Shown here: positions 16,839 to 28,482 of the stretch, piece after piece
How positions within the stretch are numbered: the first letter of the stretch is position 1
Layout of the letters: every line of letters starts with the position of its first letter
Source: Hankyongella sp964404985
Lineage (GTDB): Bacteria > Pseudomonadota > Alphaproteobacteria > Sphingomonadales > Sphingomonadaceae
DNA: 64,000 nucleotides
Direction: 5' to 3'
Assembly (NCBI GenBank): GCA_964404985.1
Contig: CAYOMD010000005.1
Span: 56,955 to 120,954 of the forward strand
Translations under genes and position numbers: made by a program
Notes under the pieces: model-generated
Database searches by the model: none
Seen by the model: only the letters and a program-made list of their open reading frames with translations
Told to the model about the DNA's origin: nothing

Positions 16839-16939
16839 CCGTTCGTGTCGAGCCAAGTCGAGACACGTCCATATGATGCCGGAGCCGCCCCTCGACCGGG
16901 CTCGGGGCGAATGGTCAATCTAAAGCCATCCGGCATTAG
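16839..16939. repeat. REP-like palindromic repeat, copy B
   Basis: Diverged copy of the 12435-12535 element: arm CCGTTCGTGTCGAGC, second arm GCTCGGGGCGAATGG, then CTAAAGCCAT. It occupies much of the 235-base gap between the kinase and gyrA. No promoter for gyrA was recognised in the remaining ~100 bases. Confidence 0.85.
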
Positions 16940-17039
16940 CGCCACCATAGCCCCTACGCTTTGGTACAACACCGTGCTTGAGCATCCACGCTGCAGGGGC
17001 TAGAGACGGGGACTTCCCATTTCACATTAAGGCCAGACC

Positions 17040-19730
<2,691 letters not shown>

Positions 19731-19754
19731 GGCGCGCCCGTCACTGGGCGCGCC
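19731..19754 (+). terminator. Hairpin between convergent gyrA and PEP-CTERM gene
   Basis: GGCGCGCCC (19731-19739) and GGGCGCGCC (19746-19754) form a perfect nine-base stem with a six-base loop, right after the gyrA stop. There is no T tract on the plus strand, so it may work only as a weak or bidirectional terminator. Confidence 0.5.
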
Positions 19755-19761
19755 AATTGGA

Positions 19762-20361
19762 TCAGGCTTTGCGCCGCCGTGCGGCAAGTCCTGCAGCCAT
19801 GAGTGCGATGCCGAGTATCGAGAAACTCGCCGGCTCGGGTACATCGGCCAGGTCAAGCGTTCCGCTAATAGTGCCGCTGTAGTTGCCGTTACCGGATGCG
19901 AAAAACAAAGTACCCTCAGAGACCAAAGTGCCAAGCACACCCAGGAAACGACCCGTCCCTCCGGTAACGTTCAGGTACTCAGTGCCCATAAACCGTCCCG
20001 GTGTGTCACTCAGCGCAACTTGACCCGTATAGTTACCAAAAATTGTATCGCCCAGACCGAAGTCATAGGTGAAAATTCCGTCCACGACATTTGTAGGCGG
20101 GGCAGAGACGATGCAGTGGCTCTGCGTGGCACTGAAGTCGCCCAAGTTTGATGTTCCGGTTGAAGTGCCATTGCCGGGGCCGATGCTGACTGTGTTAAAA
20201 TAGGTTGGCGCGCAGCGACCGCTGCCCGGGGGCGAGAGCGGGTTCACGTTGGTCCGGGAGCCTGCGAATGCAAAGGGCATGGCGGAGGCCGATGCTGCAA
20301 AACTGCACGCAAGCGTGAGCGCAATAGCGAGCCGTCTGTCGAAGGAAATAGATATAATCAT
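19762..20361 (-). CDS. PEP-CTERM sorting-domain protein
   Basis: 199 residues, start ATG at 20361 with AGGAG eight bases upstream. It has a signal peptide (RRLAIALTLACSFAASASA), a beta-rich middle without recognised domain, and a C-terminus VPEPASFSILGIALMAAG followed by ARRRKA. That PEP motif, hydrophobic helix and basic tail is the PEP-CTERM signal, handled by exosortases in other species. No exosortase is in the window. It is divergent from the wHTH-TPR regulator gene, with a 163-base gap. A second PEP-CTERM protein lies at 53230. Confidence 0.85.
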   Translation of the reverse strand: MIISISFDRRLAIALTLACSFAASASAMPFAFAGSRTNVNPLSPPGSGRCAPTYFNTVSIGPGNGTSTGTSNLGDFSATQSHCIVSAPPTNVVDGIFTYDFGLGDTIFGNYTGQVALSDTPGRFMGTEYLNVTGGTGRFLGVLGTLVSEGTLFFASGNGNYSGTISGTLDLADVPEPASFSILGIALMAAGLAARRRKA

Positions 20362-20524
20362 GGGCTGTCTCCTGCTTGGTTATCCCAGGCAAGACAGCCC
20401 TGATACGGCATCCAGCACCACACAGAAAAGGTTATAGAACAATGATGAAAACGTTATATGTTTATAACCGGAATAGGTTCTTTGCCTGCCTGCTTGCCAC
20501 ATATGTCCGCAACGGAATGATTGA

Positions 20525-22114
20525 ATGGTATCAGATGATCTGACCCGGCTTGAAAAGGTTGCGCCTTTCTCGATTGGGACCATTGCGGTGGAACCCTCGA
20601 CGCGCCAACTCAAGTCAGGGACGGTCAGCCTCACGCTGGAGCCCCGTGTGCTTCAGGTGCTCGTCCTGCTCGTTCAAGCTGAGGGGCGCGTAGTTGGACG
20701 GCAGGAGCTGATTGATCGCTGTTGGTCCGGCCGTGTGGTGGGCGAACAGGCCATAAACCGGGTCATCGCCATTTTGCGCAAACTGGCGGCTGATCTTGGC
20801 GAGCCTTTCGCCATACACACCGTAACCAAGGTGGGCTACCGATTAACGGTCTCGGATGGAATCAACAAGGAAGTATCCGATGCAGGGCCCGCTTTTTCGC
20901 CCGCTGATGAAAGCCCGTCCGCAGACGGTGTCCAGAGCCCAACGCTGCCCGATACAGCAAAGTCACTCTTGTCCAGGCGGCTCATGCTGGCTGCGACAGC
21001 AGCTGGCAGTGCTGCGCTGCTCGGAGTTGGTCTGGCTGCGGTCATGCGGCAAACTCGCAATGTCTTGCCGCCCGAGGCGCAAGAACTCATCGATCGAGGA
21101 TTATATGAGCTCGACCTGTCGCTTCCGGGCTTTGATAAGCAGGCAATGGCCCTCTTCCTCAGGGCGACCGAAATTGCGCCCCGCTCATCCAAAGTTTGGG
21201 GTGCATTAGCACTCGGTTATGCCGCTGGAGCAAACTTCTACGACCCTGTAGCGTTGCAGACGTCTGGACAATGGACCAAAGCGGCCGCCAGTCGTGCGCT
21301 GGAACTCGATCCGCAAAATCGCGATGCACGCGCGGCACTCTATTTACTGGAGCCCTCATTCCGGCGCTGGGGCGTCTACGAGACAGGTCTTAGAAAACTT
21401 ATCGAACAGATTCCCGGTCACCCTTACCTTATCGCGGCTCTTGCGCGTTTTCTGGGAAATGTGGGTCTCTGGCGGGATGCCGCAGTTGTTCTCAAGCAGA
21501 ATGAGAACGCCGAGCAAGAGCGCTTCACGCCCAGATTCCTTCTTGCACTCACAAACTGGCATTTAAGTCGTCTGCAGGATGCTGAACGCGGTTTTGATGA
21601 GCTAGCGCAAATTTGGCCGAGTCACGGGACTCTTCTGTCAGTACGTCTTAACTTTTTGGTACTGACCGGTCGCAGCGATAAGGTTGAGCAGGCCGTTGCT
21701 GGGTTGCATGGCGCCGCGAGAGGGCCTTTCGTTATGCCGCCTGCACTCGTGATGAGCGCCTCAAAAGCTATTGCTTCTGGCGATCAGGTGGCAAAGGCAG
21801 ATATAGCTCGTCAAGTCATAGAGGTACGGCGTCGACGCGATATGGCCTTGGCACCAGCGGTCGCTTTTTTGAGTAAGTTAGGAAACATTGACGCGGCATT
21901 CGAAGTGTTGGGGGACTTCCTGTTCGGGGGCCATTTGCCATGGAAGGAACCATTCCGGCCACAATGGCCGATTTGGCGTCCCACAGATATATTGTTTGGC
22001 TGGCCAACGCAGGGCCTGCGCGCCGACCCTCGCTTTGGACAGCTGACGCGCGTACTGGGCCTGGATGATTATTGGCTGTCGAGTGGCACGCCCCCTGACT
22101 ATCACGCCGCCTGA
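20525..22114 (+). CDS. CadC/ToxR-like membrane regulator with TPR-like C-terminus
   Basis: 529 residues. The first ~110 are an OmpR-type winged helix (LTLEPRVLQVLVLLVQAEGR, RQELIDRCWSGRVVGEQAIN, VTKVGYRLTV). One transmembrane helix follows near residue 160 (LMLAATAAGSAALLGVGLAA). The C-terminal ~350 residues are helical repeats of TPR type, predicted periplasmic. This is the layout of one-component membrane regulators such as CadC, which sense outside signals and bind DNA inside. The divergent PEP-CTERM gene is a possible target, by position only. Confidence 0.85.
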   Translation: MVSDDLTRLEKVAPFSIGTIAVEPSTRQLKSGTVSLTLEPRVLQVLVLLVQAEGRVVGRQELIDRCWSGRVVGEQAINRVIAILRKLAADLGEPFAIHTVTKVGYRLTVSDGINKEVSDAGPAFSPADESPSADGVQSPTLPDTAKSLLSRRLMLAATAAGSAALLGVGLAAVMRQTRNVLPPEAQELIDRGLYELDLSLPGFDKQAMALFLRATEIAPRSSKVWGALALGYAAGANFYDPVALQTSGQWTKAAASRALELDPQNRDARAALYLLEPSFRRWGVYETGLRKLIEQIPGHPYLIAALARFLGNVGLWRDAAVVLKQNENAEQERFTPRFLLALTNWHLSRLQDAERGFDELAQIWPSHGTLLSVRLNFLVLTGRSDKVEQAVAGLHGAARGPFVMPPALVMSASKAIASGDQVAKADIARQVIEVRRRRDMALAPAVAFLSKLGNIDAAFEVLGDFLFGGHLPWKEPFRPQWPIWRPTDILFGWPTQGLRADPRFGQLTRVLGLDDYWLSSGTPPDYHAA

Positions 22115-22291
22115 GGCATGTCTTGCAGCCTTGATTGCCTTGGTCTGGGGCATTTCGGGAATCCTGTTGCCGTAGCGGCGGGTGATTCAACGATTGCGCG
22201 GCACCCGGCCAGCCCGCTAGAAGCCGCACAGGAGTTTACGCGCCGGCCTCTCTTTCCTCAGGGCGGGCATCACAGATCAGGGATTATTCAC

Positions 22292-23047
22292 ATGGCCACG
22301 ACCGCACCTTCCGCCCAGCCGCGCCTGCCGCTGTTTTACAACTCGCTCGTGCCGCTGTCGCCGGCGCTGCACCGTAACCTGTCGCTGGCGGATGAACTGC
22401 CGATCGATTTTGCCCGCACCACCCACGCCGTGCCGCTGACGGTGGAGGAATTCGTCATTGCCCAGCGCTTTTATCCGATCGTGTTTGCACCGGGCGACCC
22501 CGGCACCCCGCTGGCACTGCTGGGCCTGACCGAAGGCGAGAACCTGTTCATGGATGCAGACGGCGAATGGAAGGAGGGCACGTATATCCCGGCCTACATA
22601 CGCCGCTATCCGTTCATGCTCGCCCGCCTGAATCCGCAGGCGCAGGAACTGAGCCTGTGCTTCGACGACAAGTCCCCGGGATTCACGGCCGGCGAGGAAC
22701 CGGGCAACCTGTTCGATGGCGACGGTCCGAGCGGCCGCACCAAGGACATTCTGAAGTTCTGCGAGCAGTTCGAAATCGCGATTCAGCGTACCCGCATGTT
22801 CATGGAAGAGCTGAAGGAGCATGACCTGCTGCAGCCGGGCGAGGCGACCATCCAGGCCGGGGACACCCCGCAGGCGAGCTTCAAAGGCTTCATGATGGTC
22901 AACGAGCAAAAGCTGCAGGAGCTGCGTGGCGACCAGCACCGCAAGCTGGTCAAGAGCGCCGGGCTTGGCTTCATCTATGCCCACTTGTTCTCGCTCAGCC
23001 ACATGCGGGACATGTTTGCGCAGCGCGCGGCCCCGCAGCAGGCCTGA
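22292..23047 (+). CDS. SapC family protein
   Basis: 251 residues from ATG 22292; an upstream in-frame extension to 22118 looks non-coding. It matches the SapC family (PF07277): FYNSLVPLSPALHRNLSLAD, VPLTVEEFVIAQRFYPIVF, WKEGTYIPAYIRRYPF, DKSPGF and AHLFSLSHM. The family name comes from an S-layer-associated gene in Campylobacter. In alphaproteobacteria these cytosolic-looking proteins often lie near TonB-dependent receptors, but their role is unknown. No receptor gene is adjacent here. A strong palindromic hairpin follows the stop. Confidence 0.88.
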   Translation: MATTAPSAQPRLPLFYNSLVPLSPALHRNLSLADELPIDFARTTHAVPLTVEEFVIAQRFYPIVFAPGDPGTPLALLGLTEGENLFMDADGEWKEGTYIPAYIRRYPFMLARLNPQAQELSLCFDDKSPGFTAGEEPGNLFDGDGPSGRTKDILKFCEQFEIAIQRTRMFMEELKEHDLLQPGEATIQAGDTPQASFKGFMMVNEQKLQELRGDQHRKLVKSAGLGFIYAHLFSLSHMRDMFAQRAAPQQA

Positions 23048-23062
23048 GCTACGCCGCATTTT

Positions 23063-23092
23063 GAACCCGGCGAGGCGTGCCTCGCCGGGTTC
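23063..23092 (+). terminator. Perfect palindromic hairpin after the SapC gene
   Basis: GAACCCGGCGAGGC and its complement form a 14-base perfect stem with a two-base centre, 16 bases after the stop codon. It is followed by TTCG rather than a long T run. Probable terminator. Confidence 0.65.
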
Positions 23093-23139
23093 TTCGTCTG
23101 CCCCCTGACGAAACGGGATGCTTCTGGGTCCGCTGCCCT

Positions 23140-23203
23140 AGACCCTTTCCGACTTTGATAGAATCACATCGTGATGGCATCAAAGGTCGGATAAAAAGGG
23201 TCT
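23140..23203. repeat. Imperfect palindrome, first of a related pair
   Basis: Arms AGACCCTTTCCGACTTTGAT and ATCAAAGGTCGG...AAAGGGTCT pair imperfectly round a central ATCACATCGTGAT. Its arm resembles that of the next palindrome (CCCTTTCCGACTTTGAT versus GCCTTTCCGTTTTTGAT), so the two look like tandem members of one family. Confidence 0.7.
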
Positions 23204-23216
23204 ATTCTTATGTCTG

Positions 23217-23269
23217 GAGCCTTTCCGTTTTTGATTGAAACCCTGGTTCAATCAAAAACGGAAAGGCTC
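23217..23269. repeat. Perfect 23-base-arm inverted repeat
   Basis: A 23-base arm starting GAGCCTTTCCG pairs perfectly with an arm ending CGGAAAGGCTC, with a seven-base loop ACCCTGG. No open frame is enclosed. It lies 110 bases before the ahpC-like start and could be a dispersed palindromic repeat, a terminator or a leader structure. With the preceding palindrome it fills most of the 332-base gap before the peroxiredoxin gene. Confidence 0.8.
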
Positions 23270-23379
23270 TGGCGACCGAGAAAATCGATCAGCGTCACCA
23301 GACTTATGCGTTTCACAACAGCATGGCCCGGCGATACTTGTGCAGTGCAACACACGATGCCCCCACAAGGAGAGACTCC

Positions 23380-23922
23380 ATGCTGACCGTTGGCGATACC
23401 CTGCCGGCCTTTACCGCCAAGATTCAGAGCGGCACGACCCTGCCCTCTGAGTTCGATACCATCACCGAGAAAAGTTACACCGGCCAATGGAAGGTGATCT
23501 TTTTCTGGCCGAAGGACTTCACCTTCGTGTGCCCGACGGAAATCGTCGGCTTCAACGAACTGGCCGGCGAGTTCGCCGACCGTGACACCGTTCTGCTCGG
23601 CGCCTCGACCGATACGGATTTCGTTCACCTGGCCTGGCGCCAGTCGCGTGAAGATCTGGCCGCGGTCACTTTCCCATGGATTGCGGACCAGAAGAAGGAA
23701 CTCGCGTCGGCACTCGGCATTCTCGACAAGGCGGAGGGTGTTGCCCTGCGCGCGACCTTCGTCATCGATCCGGACAACATCATTCGCCACGTGACCGTCA
23801 ACGACCTCTCGGTCGGCCGTAATCCGAAGGAAACGCTGCGTATCCTCGATGCGCTGCAGACTGACGAACTCTGCCCGTGCAACTGGCAGAACGGTCAGGA
23901 CGTCCTGCGTCCGGCGGCCTAA
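23380..23922 (+). CDS. ahpC: Peroxiredoxin, AhpC type
   Basis: 180 residues from ATG 23380, with AAGGAGA seven bases upstream. The thioredoxin-fold peroxidase reduces H2O2 and organic hydroperoxides. The peroxidatic cysteine is Cys51 in FTFVCPTE. The C-terminus DELCPCNWQ offers Cys165 as the resolving cysteine with Cys167 beside it. AhpD follows 110 bases downstream, the pairing seen where AhpD rather than AhpF recycles AhpC. The gap contains no recognised element. Confidence 0.93.
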   Translation: MLTVGDTLPAFTAKIQSGTTLPSEFDTITEKSYTGQWKVIFFWPKDFTFVCPTEIVGFNELAGEFADRDTVLLGASTDTDFVHLAWRQSREDLAAVTFPWIADQKKELASALGILDKAEGVALRATFVIDPDNIIRHVTVNDLSVGRNPKETLRILDALQTDELCPCNWQNGQDVLRPAA

Positions 23923-24032
23923 AGCCCCCCTCTCGCTGCGGCGTTGTCTCCCCTCTCTCCGCCGCAGCTAGGCGCTGCGGGCCGTACGGCGCATGCGCTG
24001 TGCGGCCCCGGCTGACCCTTGGAGACCATCTC

Positions 24033-24554
24033 ATGACTCTCGACGCTCTCGTTGCTGCTCTGCCGGACTATGCCAAAGACCTCCGGCTCAATATGTCCTC
24101 GCTGCTGACCGAGGAAATCCTGACCGATCAGCGCAAATATGGCCTGCTGGTCGCGTGCGCCCATGCCACCGGTTACCAGCCCCTGATTGCCGCAGCGCAA
24201 GCGCTGGCCGCTGACAAGCTTAGCGAGGACGCGATGACCGCGGCAATGGCCGCCGCCGCCATCATGGCCATGAACAACGTCTATTATCGCTTTGTGCACC
24301 TGTCCTCGAACGCGGAATACGGCAAAATGCCGGCCAAGCTGCGCATGAATGTCATCGGCCGACCCGGTATCGACAAGGCGGATTTCGAGCTGATGTCGCT
24401 GGCGGTCTCCGCCATCAACGGCTGCGGCATGTGTATCGACTCGCACGAGCAGGTGCTGCGCCAGCATGGCGTCAGTCTCGAGGTAATCCAGACCGCTGTG
24501 CGCCTGGCCGCTGTCGTCAACGCCGTCGCCAAGGCGCACCAGGCATTGGCTTAA
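24033..24554 (+). CDS. ahpD: Alkyl hydroperoxide reductase AhpD
   Basis: 173 residues from ATG 24033, GGAG ten bases upstream. AhpD is a helical disulfide reductase with weak peroxidase activity that reduces AhpC and is itself recycled through lipoyl proteins in mycobacteria. The active site GCGMCIDSHE gives Cys131, Cys134 and His138, matching the known CxxC...H arrangement almost residue for residue. Its stop overlaps that of convergent purD in the bases TTAA. Confidence 0.93.
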   Translation: MTLDALVAALPDYAKDLRLNMSSLLTEEILTDQRKYGLLVACAHATGYQPLIAAAQALAADKLSEDAMTAAMAAAAIMAMNNVYYRFVHLSSNAEYGKMPAKLRMNVIGRPGIDKADFELMSLAVSAINGCGMCIDSHEQVLRQHGVSLEVIQTAVRLAAVVNAVAKAHQALA

Positions 24555-25807
24555 GCCTCTTTCGCGCCTATGTCGCGGCGGCAAAAGCCGTCCGCCCACT
24601 GGATGCCATCAACGGCGGCGTAGGCGCGGACCCGCGCCTCGGCCAGTGTGCTGCCCCTCGCGGTGACATTCATCACGCGGCCGCCGCTCGCGGTCAGCAC
24701 ACCGTCCCGCACGGTTGTGCCCGCATGGAAGATCGTCACGTCCGGGTCGGTGACAGCGAGCCCGGAGATCGCGCCGCCCTTGGCCGGCGTGTCCGGGTAG
24801 CCACGGGCGGCCATCACGACGGTGAGCGCCGCGCCGCTGCGCCAGACCGGCGTCTGCTCGTGGAGCGTACCGGTCGCGGCTGCCGAGAGCAGGGGCAGCA
24901 GGTCGCTCTCCAGCAGCATCATGAGCACCTGGCACTCCGGGTCGCCGAACCGACAGTTATACTCGATCAGCTTGGGGCCGTCCGCCGTCAGCATCAGTCC
25001 CGCGTAAAGCACGCCACAATAGGGCGTCCCCTCTGCCGCGAGCGTGCGGATCGTTGGCAGGACGATCTCGCCCATGATGTGCGCCTCAAGGTCAGGCGTC
25101 AGAAGTCGGGTCGGGGCAAAAGCGCCCATGCCGCCGGTGTTCGGCCCGGTATCGCCGTCGCCCACGCGCTTGTGGTCGCGTGCGGCCATCAGGGGAATTG
25201 CGGTCGCCCCGTCGGTCACCACGAAGACGCTGATCTCCTCCCCGGTCAGGAATTCCTCGATCACCAGCTCCGCACCGGCTGCGCCGAAGCGGCCGTCCAG
25301 CATCTCGGCAGCAGCGGCTTCTGCCTCGGCGATGGACTGCGCGATCACGACGCCTTTGCCGGCGGCCAGCCCATCCGCCTTGATGACGACCGGCGCGCCG
25401 AAGGCGGCAATGGCGATCCGAGCGGCCAGCAGGCTGTCGCAGCGGGAGAACCGGGCGGTCGGGATGCCGGCACGGGCGCACAGGTCCTTGGTGAAGCCTT
25501 TGGATCCTTCAAGCCGTGCGGCTGCCCGGCTCGGCCCGAAGCAGGCGATGCCGGCGGCAGACAGCACATCGGCCACACCGGCGACCAGCGGCTGCTCCGG
25601 CCCGACGACAACCAGATCAATGCCCCGATCATGACACAGCGCGAGCACGGCGTGCGGGTCTGCCGGGTCGAGCGCGATGCAGTCGGCATGGGCGGCAATC
25701 CCGGGATTGCCAGGTGCTGCATGTAGTTTGGTAAGCAGCGGAGACTGCGCCAGTTTCCAGCACAGTGCGTGTTCGCGACCACCGCCGCCCAGCACCAGAA
25801 CGTTCAT
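24551..25807 (-). CDS. purD: Phosphoribosylamine-glycine ligase (GARS)
   Basis: 418 residues. The start is ATG 25807, giving MNVLVLGGGGREHALCWKLA, with AGGAG upstream; the longer open frame to 25864 is not coding. It joins glycine to phosphoribosylamine with ATP, the second step of purine synthesis. ATP-grasp features: VVIKADGLAAGKGVV, VIEEFLTGEEISVF, GPNTGGMGAFAP, and EYNCRFGDPECQVL with metal-binding residues. It is divergent from xseA across 56 bases. Confidence 0.97.
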   Translation of the reverse strand: MNVLVLGGGGREHALCWKLAQSPLLTKLHAAPGNPGIAAHADCIALDPADPHAVLALCHDRGIDLVVVGPEQPLVAGVADVLSAAGIACFGPSRAAARLEGSKGFTKDLCARAGIPTARFSRCDSLLAARIAIAAFGAPVVIKADGLAAGKGVVIAQSIAEAEAAAAEMLDGRFGAAGAELVIEEFLTGEEISVFVVTDGATAIPLMAARDHKRVGDGDTGPNTGGMGAFAPTRLLTPDLEAHIMGEIVLPTIRTLAAEGTPYCGVLYAGLMLTADGPKLIEYNCRFGDPECQVLMMLLESDLLPLLSAAATGTLHEQTPVWRSGAALTVVMAARGYPDTPAKGGAISGLAVTDPDVTIFHAGTTVRDGVLTASGGRVMNVTARGSTLAEARVRAYAAVDGIQWADGFCRRDIGAKEA

Positions 25808-25863
25808 AGACCCATCTCCTGCAACCCGGCTGGCGCTCATAGCTGGACAAGCCGACAACGACA

Positions 25864-27285
25864 ATGCACTTGAACCCGATGAGCGAACAGACCGCCCCGG
25901 GCGTGAACCTGCCCGAATATAGTGTCAGCGAGATCGCCGGTGCCATCAAGCGCACGGTGGAGGAGCGCTTCGGCCTGGTGCGGGTGCGCGGCGAGATATC
26001 CGGCTTCAAGCGTGCCACCTCCGGCCACCTGTATCTGGCGCTGAAGGACGAATCCGCAGTGCTGGATGCGGTCATGTGGAAAGGCCCGGCGCTCAGCCTG
26101 CCTTTCCGCCCGGAGGATGGCCTGGAGGTGATCGCGACCGGTCGGCTCACGACCTATCCGGGTCGCTCGAAGTATCAGCTGGTGATCGAGCGCATGGAGC
26201 CGGCAGGCGTCGGCGCACTGATGGCGATGCTGGAGGCGCGCAAGATACGCCTGGCCGCCGAAGGGCTGTTCGATCCTGCACGCAAGCGGCCGCTGCCATA
26301 CCTGCCACGGGTGGTTGGCGTGGTGACCTCGCCCACCGGGGCGGTAATCCGCGATATCCTGCACCGCCTGGGGGACCGTTTCCCGTGCCGGGTGTTGCTC
26401 TGGCCGGTCGCGGTGCAGGGGGATGGTGCCGCCGCGCAGATTGCCGCGGCAATTGCCGGCTTCAACACCATGCCCGATACCCTGCCACGGCCGGACGTGC
26501 TGATTGTCGCGCGCGGGGGCGGCTCGGTGGAAGACCTGTGGGCGTTCAACGAGGAAGTGGTGGTGCGCGCAGCCGCAGCCTCGACCATCCCGCTGATCTC
26601 GGCCGTCGGCCACGAGACCGACACCACCCTGATCGACTTTGCCGCCGACCGCCGTGCCCCGACCCCAACGGCTGCGGCAGAGATGGCAACGCCGGTGCGT
26701 GCTGAGCTGCTGCTGGCACTCGATACGCTCGGCACGCGGCTGACAGGCGGCGTGCTGCGCCTGCTCGGCATGCAGCGGCAGCGGCTGGAGGGTGTGGCAC
26801 GCGGGCTGCCGCTGCCGCGCCACCTGCTTGGCCTGGCGCAACAACGGGCGGACGATCTCACCGAGCGGTTGCCACGCGCGCTCACGCAGTCCCTTGCCGA
26901 GCGGCGCGCCCGGCTGGAGCGCAGCGCGCTGTCGCCAGCGCTGCTCCTCCAGCAGGTGCGCGCGCAGCAGGCGCGGGTCGACAATGCGCGTGCCCGGATG
27001 CAGCAGGCGGGTGCCGCACAGCATGAGCGACGCACAGCACAGATCGAGGGCCTGGGCCGCCTGCTGCAGACGCTCAGCTATCAGGCGACGCTGGCGCGCG
27101 GCTATGCGGTGGTGCGCGACACGGCGGACCAGCCGGTGACCGACAGCAAGGCCGCGCAGGCCGCTGGCCGCCTGACCCTCGAGTTTGCAGATGGCCGCAC
27201 AGCTGTCACGGTGGCGGGTGCCGCCCCGCCCCCGGCGCCGCGCAAGCCCGAGAAATCGCCCAAGGGTCAGGGGACTCTTTTCTAG
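25864..27285 (+). CDS. xseA: Exodeoxyribonuclease VII large subunit
   Basis: 473 residues if ATG 25864 is used; ATG 25879 (MSEQTAPG...) is an alternative, and neither has a clear ribosome site. XseA with XseB forms the single-strand exonuclease ExoVII. The N-terminal OB fold is seen in VRVRGEISGFKRATSGHLYL. The core has PRVVGVVTSPTGAVIRDIL, VDVLIVARGGGS-type residues (DVLIVARGGGSVEDLWAFNE) and SAVGHETDTTLIDFAADRRA, followed by a long coiled coil. The small subunit xseB is not in the window. Confidence 0.96.
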   Translation: MHLNPMSEQTAPGVNLPEYSVSEIAGAIKRTVEERFGLVRVRGEISGFKRATSGHLYLALKDESAVLDAVMWKGPALSLPFRPEDGLEVIATGRLTTYPGRSKYQLVIERMEPAGVGALMAMLEARKIRLAAEGLFDPARKRPLPYLPRVVGVVTSPTGAVIRDILHRLGDRFPCRVLLWPVAVQGDGAAAQIAAAIAGFNTMPDTLPRPDVLIVARGGGSVEDLWAFNEEVVVRAAAASTIPLISAVGHETDTTLIDFAADRRAPTPTAAAEMATPVRAELLLALDTLGTRLTGGVLRLLGMQRQRLEGVARGLPLPRHLLGLAQQRADDLTERLPRALTQSLAERRARLERSALSPALLLQQVRAQQARVDNARARMQQAGAAQHERRTAQIEGLGRLLQTLSYQATLARGYAVVRDTADQPVTDSKAAQAAGRLTLEFADGRTAVTVAGAAPPPAPRKPEKSPKGQGTLF

Positions 27286-27312
27286 CGCGATGTTCGCGGC
27301 TATAGTCTCGAC

Positions 27313-27519
27313 ATGCTCAAGACCAGCGGTCTGCCGAACCAACCGGCCAAGCTCATTTATTATTCCGGCTCGTTCCGCATGGTGTCGCCCGGTGATCATG
27401 TGGTGTGCGCTGTGACCGGCGTGAGCATTCCGCTTGGCAAGCTGCGCTATTGGTCCGAAGATCGTCAGGAGCCTTATGCCTCGGCCGAGGCTGCAACCCG
27501 GCGGATGCAGGGCGCATGA
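27313..27519 (+). CDS. DUF2093 family small protein
   Basis: 68 residues containing PAKLIYYSGSFRMVSPGDHV and VCAVTGVSIPLGKLRYWS, the signature of DUF2093, a small alphaproteobacterial family often found beside xseA. Its function is unknown. The stop TGA overlaps the start ATG of the M23 gene (27516-27519), so they are translationally coupled. Confidence 0.9.
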   Translation: MLKTSGLPNQPAKLIYYSGSFRMVSPGDHVVCAVTGVSIPLGKLRYWSEDRQEPYASAEAATRRMQGA

Positions 27520-28445
27520 TGGCGCGGATTGGCACGCTTGGCCTGGTGATGACGTTGGTTGCCTGCGCGTCCGAGCCGATACCGAATGTTGCAGTAGTGC
27601 CACCCCCGCCGCGTTCTGCCGAGACACCGGTGCCGCCACCGCCGCTGGTGTTGGAGGGCGCACTGGAGCAGGGCGGGCTGCTGTTCGGCAAGACCGCGCC
27701 GAACGTGCGCCGCATCAGCGTAGACGGTCAGCCGGTTCTGGTGGGTGATGATGGCGACTTCCTGGTCGGCATCCCGCGCGAGGCAGGCCCGGTGATGCTC
27801 CTGCGGGCCGAGGCGGATGACGGCGGCATGACCGAGCGCACGCTGGAGATCGCCCCGCGTGAATTCCGGATCGAGCGGATCAACGGCCCGAAGTTCGACA
27901 CCAGCCGGCCGATGCCCGCGGAGATCGCCGCGCGCCGCGCCCGCGAGGCTGAGCGTATTGCCACGGCCCGCGCATCGCTGATGGCGCACACGGCGTGGCG
28001 CGGCCCCTGGGTGTGGCCGGCGGTCGGGCGGATCAGCGGCGTTTACGGGTCGCAGCGCATCCTCAACGGCGTGCCGCGCGCGCCGCACTGGGGTGTCGAT
28101 ATCGCCGCGCCCACCGGCACCCCGGTCATCGCGCCTGCCCCTGGCATCATACGCCTGGCCGGCAGCGGCTTCATGCTGGAGGGCGGCCTGGTGATTCTCG
28201 ACCACGGGCAGGGCCTGTTCTCGCAATTCCTGCACCTCAGCCGCATCGATGTGAGCGACGGGCAGGAGGTTAAGACCGGCGATCAGATTGGCGCCATCGG
28301 CGCGACCGGCCGCGCGACCGGCCCGCATCTGCACTGGGGCCTGGTAGTGCGGGACACCCGCGTCGACCCGACCCGTGTCCCGGGCCTCGGCCCCATGCCC
28401 GCCGAACTGCAGACCGCCGGCAGCCCGGGCAAAACCGCGCGATAA
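27516..28445 (+). CDS. M23 (LytM-type) metallopeptidase lipoprotein
   Basis: 309 residues from ATG 27516, overlapping the DUF2093 stop; a second ATG follows at 27519. The N-terminus GLVMTLVACASEP carries a lipobox (LVAC), so the protein is probably lipid-anchored in the periplasm. A proline-rich linker follows. The C-terminal M23 domain has the zinc ligands in PHWGVDIAAPTGTPV (H and D) and TGPHLHWGL (HxH). M23 enzymes cut peptidoglycan cross-links or, if degenerate, activate amidases; here the metal site looks intact. Confidence 0.93.
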   Translation: MMARIGTLGLVMTLVACASEPIPNVAVVPPPPRSAETPVPPPPLVLEGALEQGGLLFGKTAPNVRRISVDGQPVLVGDDGDFLVGIPREAGPVMLLRAEADDGGMTERTLEIAPREFRIERINGPKFDTSRPMPAEIAARRAREAERIATARASLMAHTAWRGPWVWPAVGRISGVYGSQRILNGVPRAPHWGVDIAAPTGTPVIAPAPGIIRLAGSGFMLEGGLVILDHGQGLFSQFLHLSRIDVSDGQEVKTGDQIGAIGATGRATGPHLHWGLVVRDTRVDPTRVPGLGPMPAELQTAGSPGKTAR

Positions 28446-28482
28446 AAAACAGCAAACTGCTACTTAACGCAGATACTCAGAC

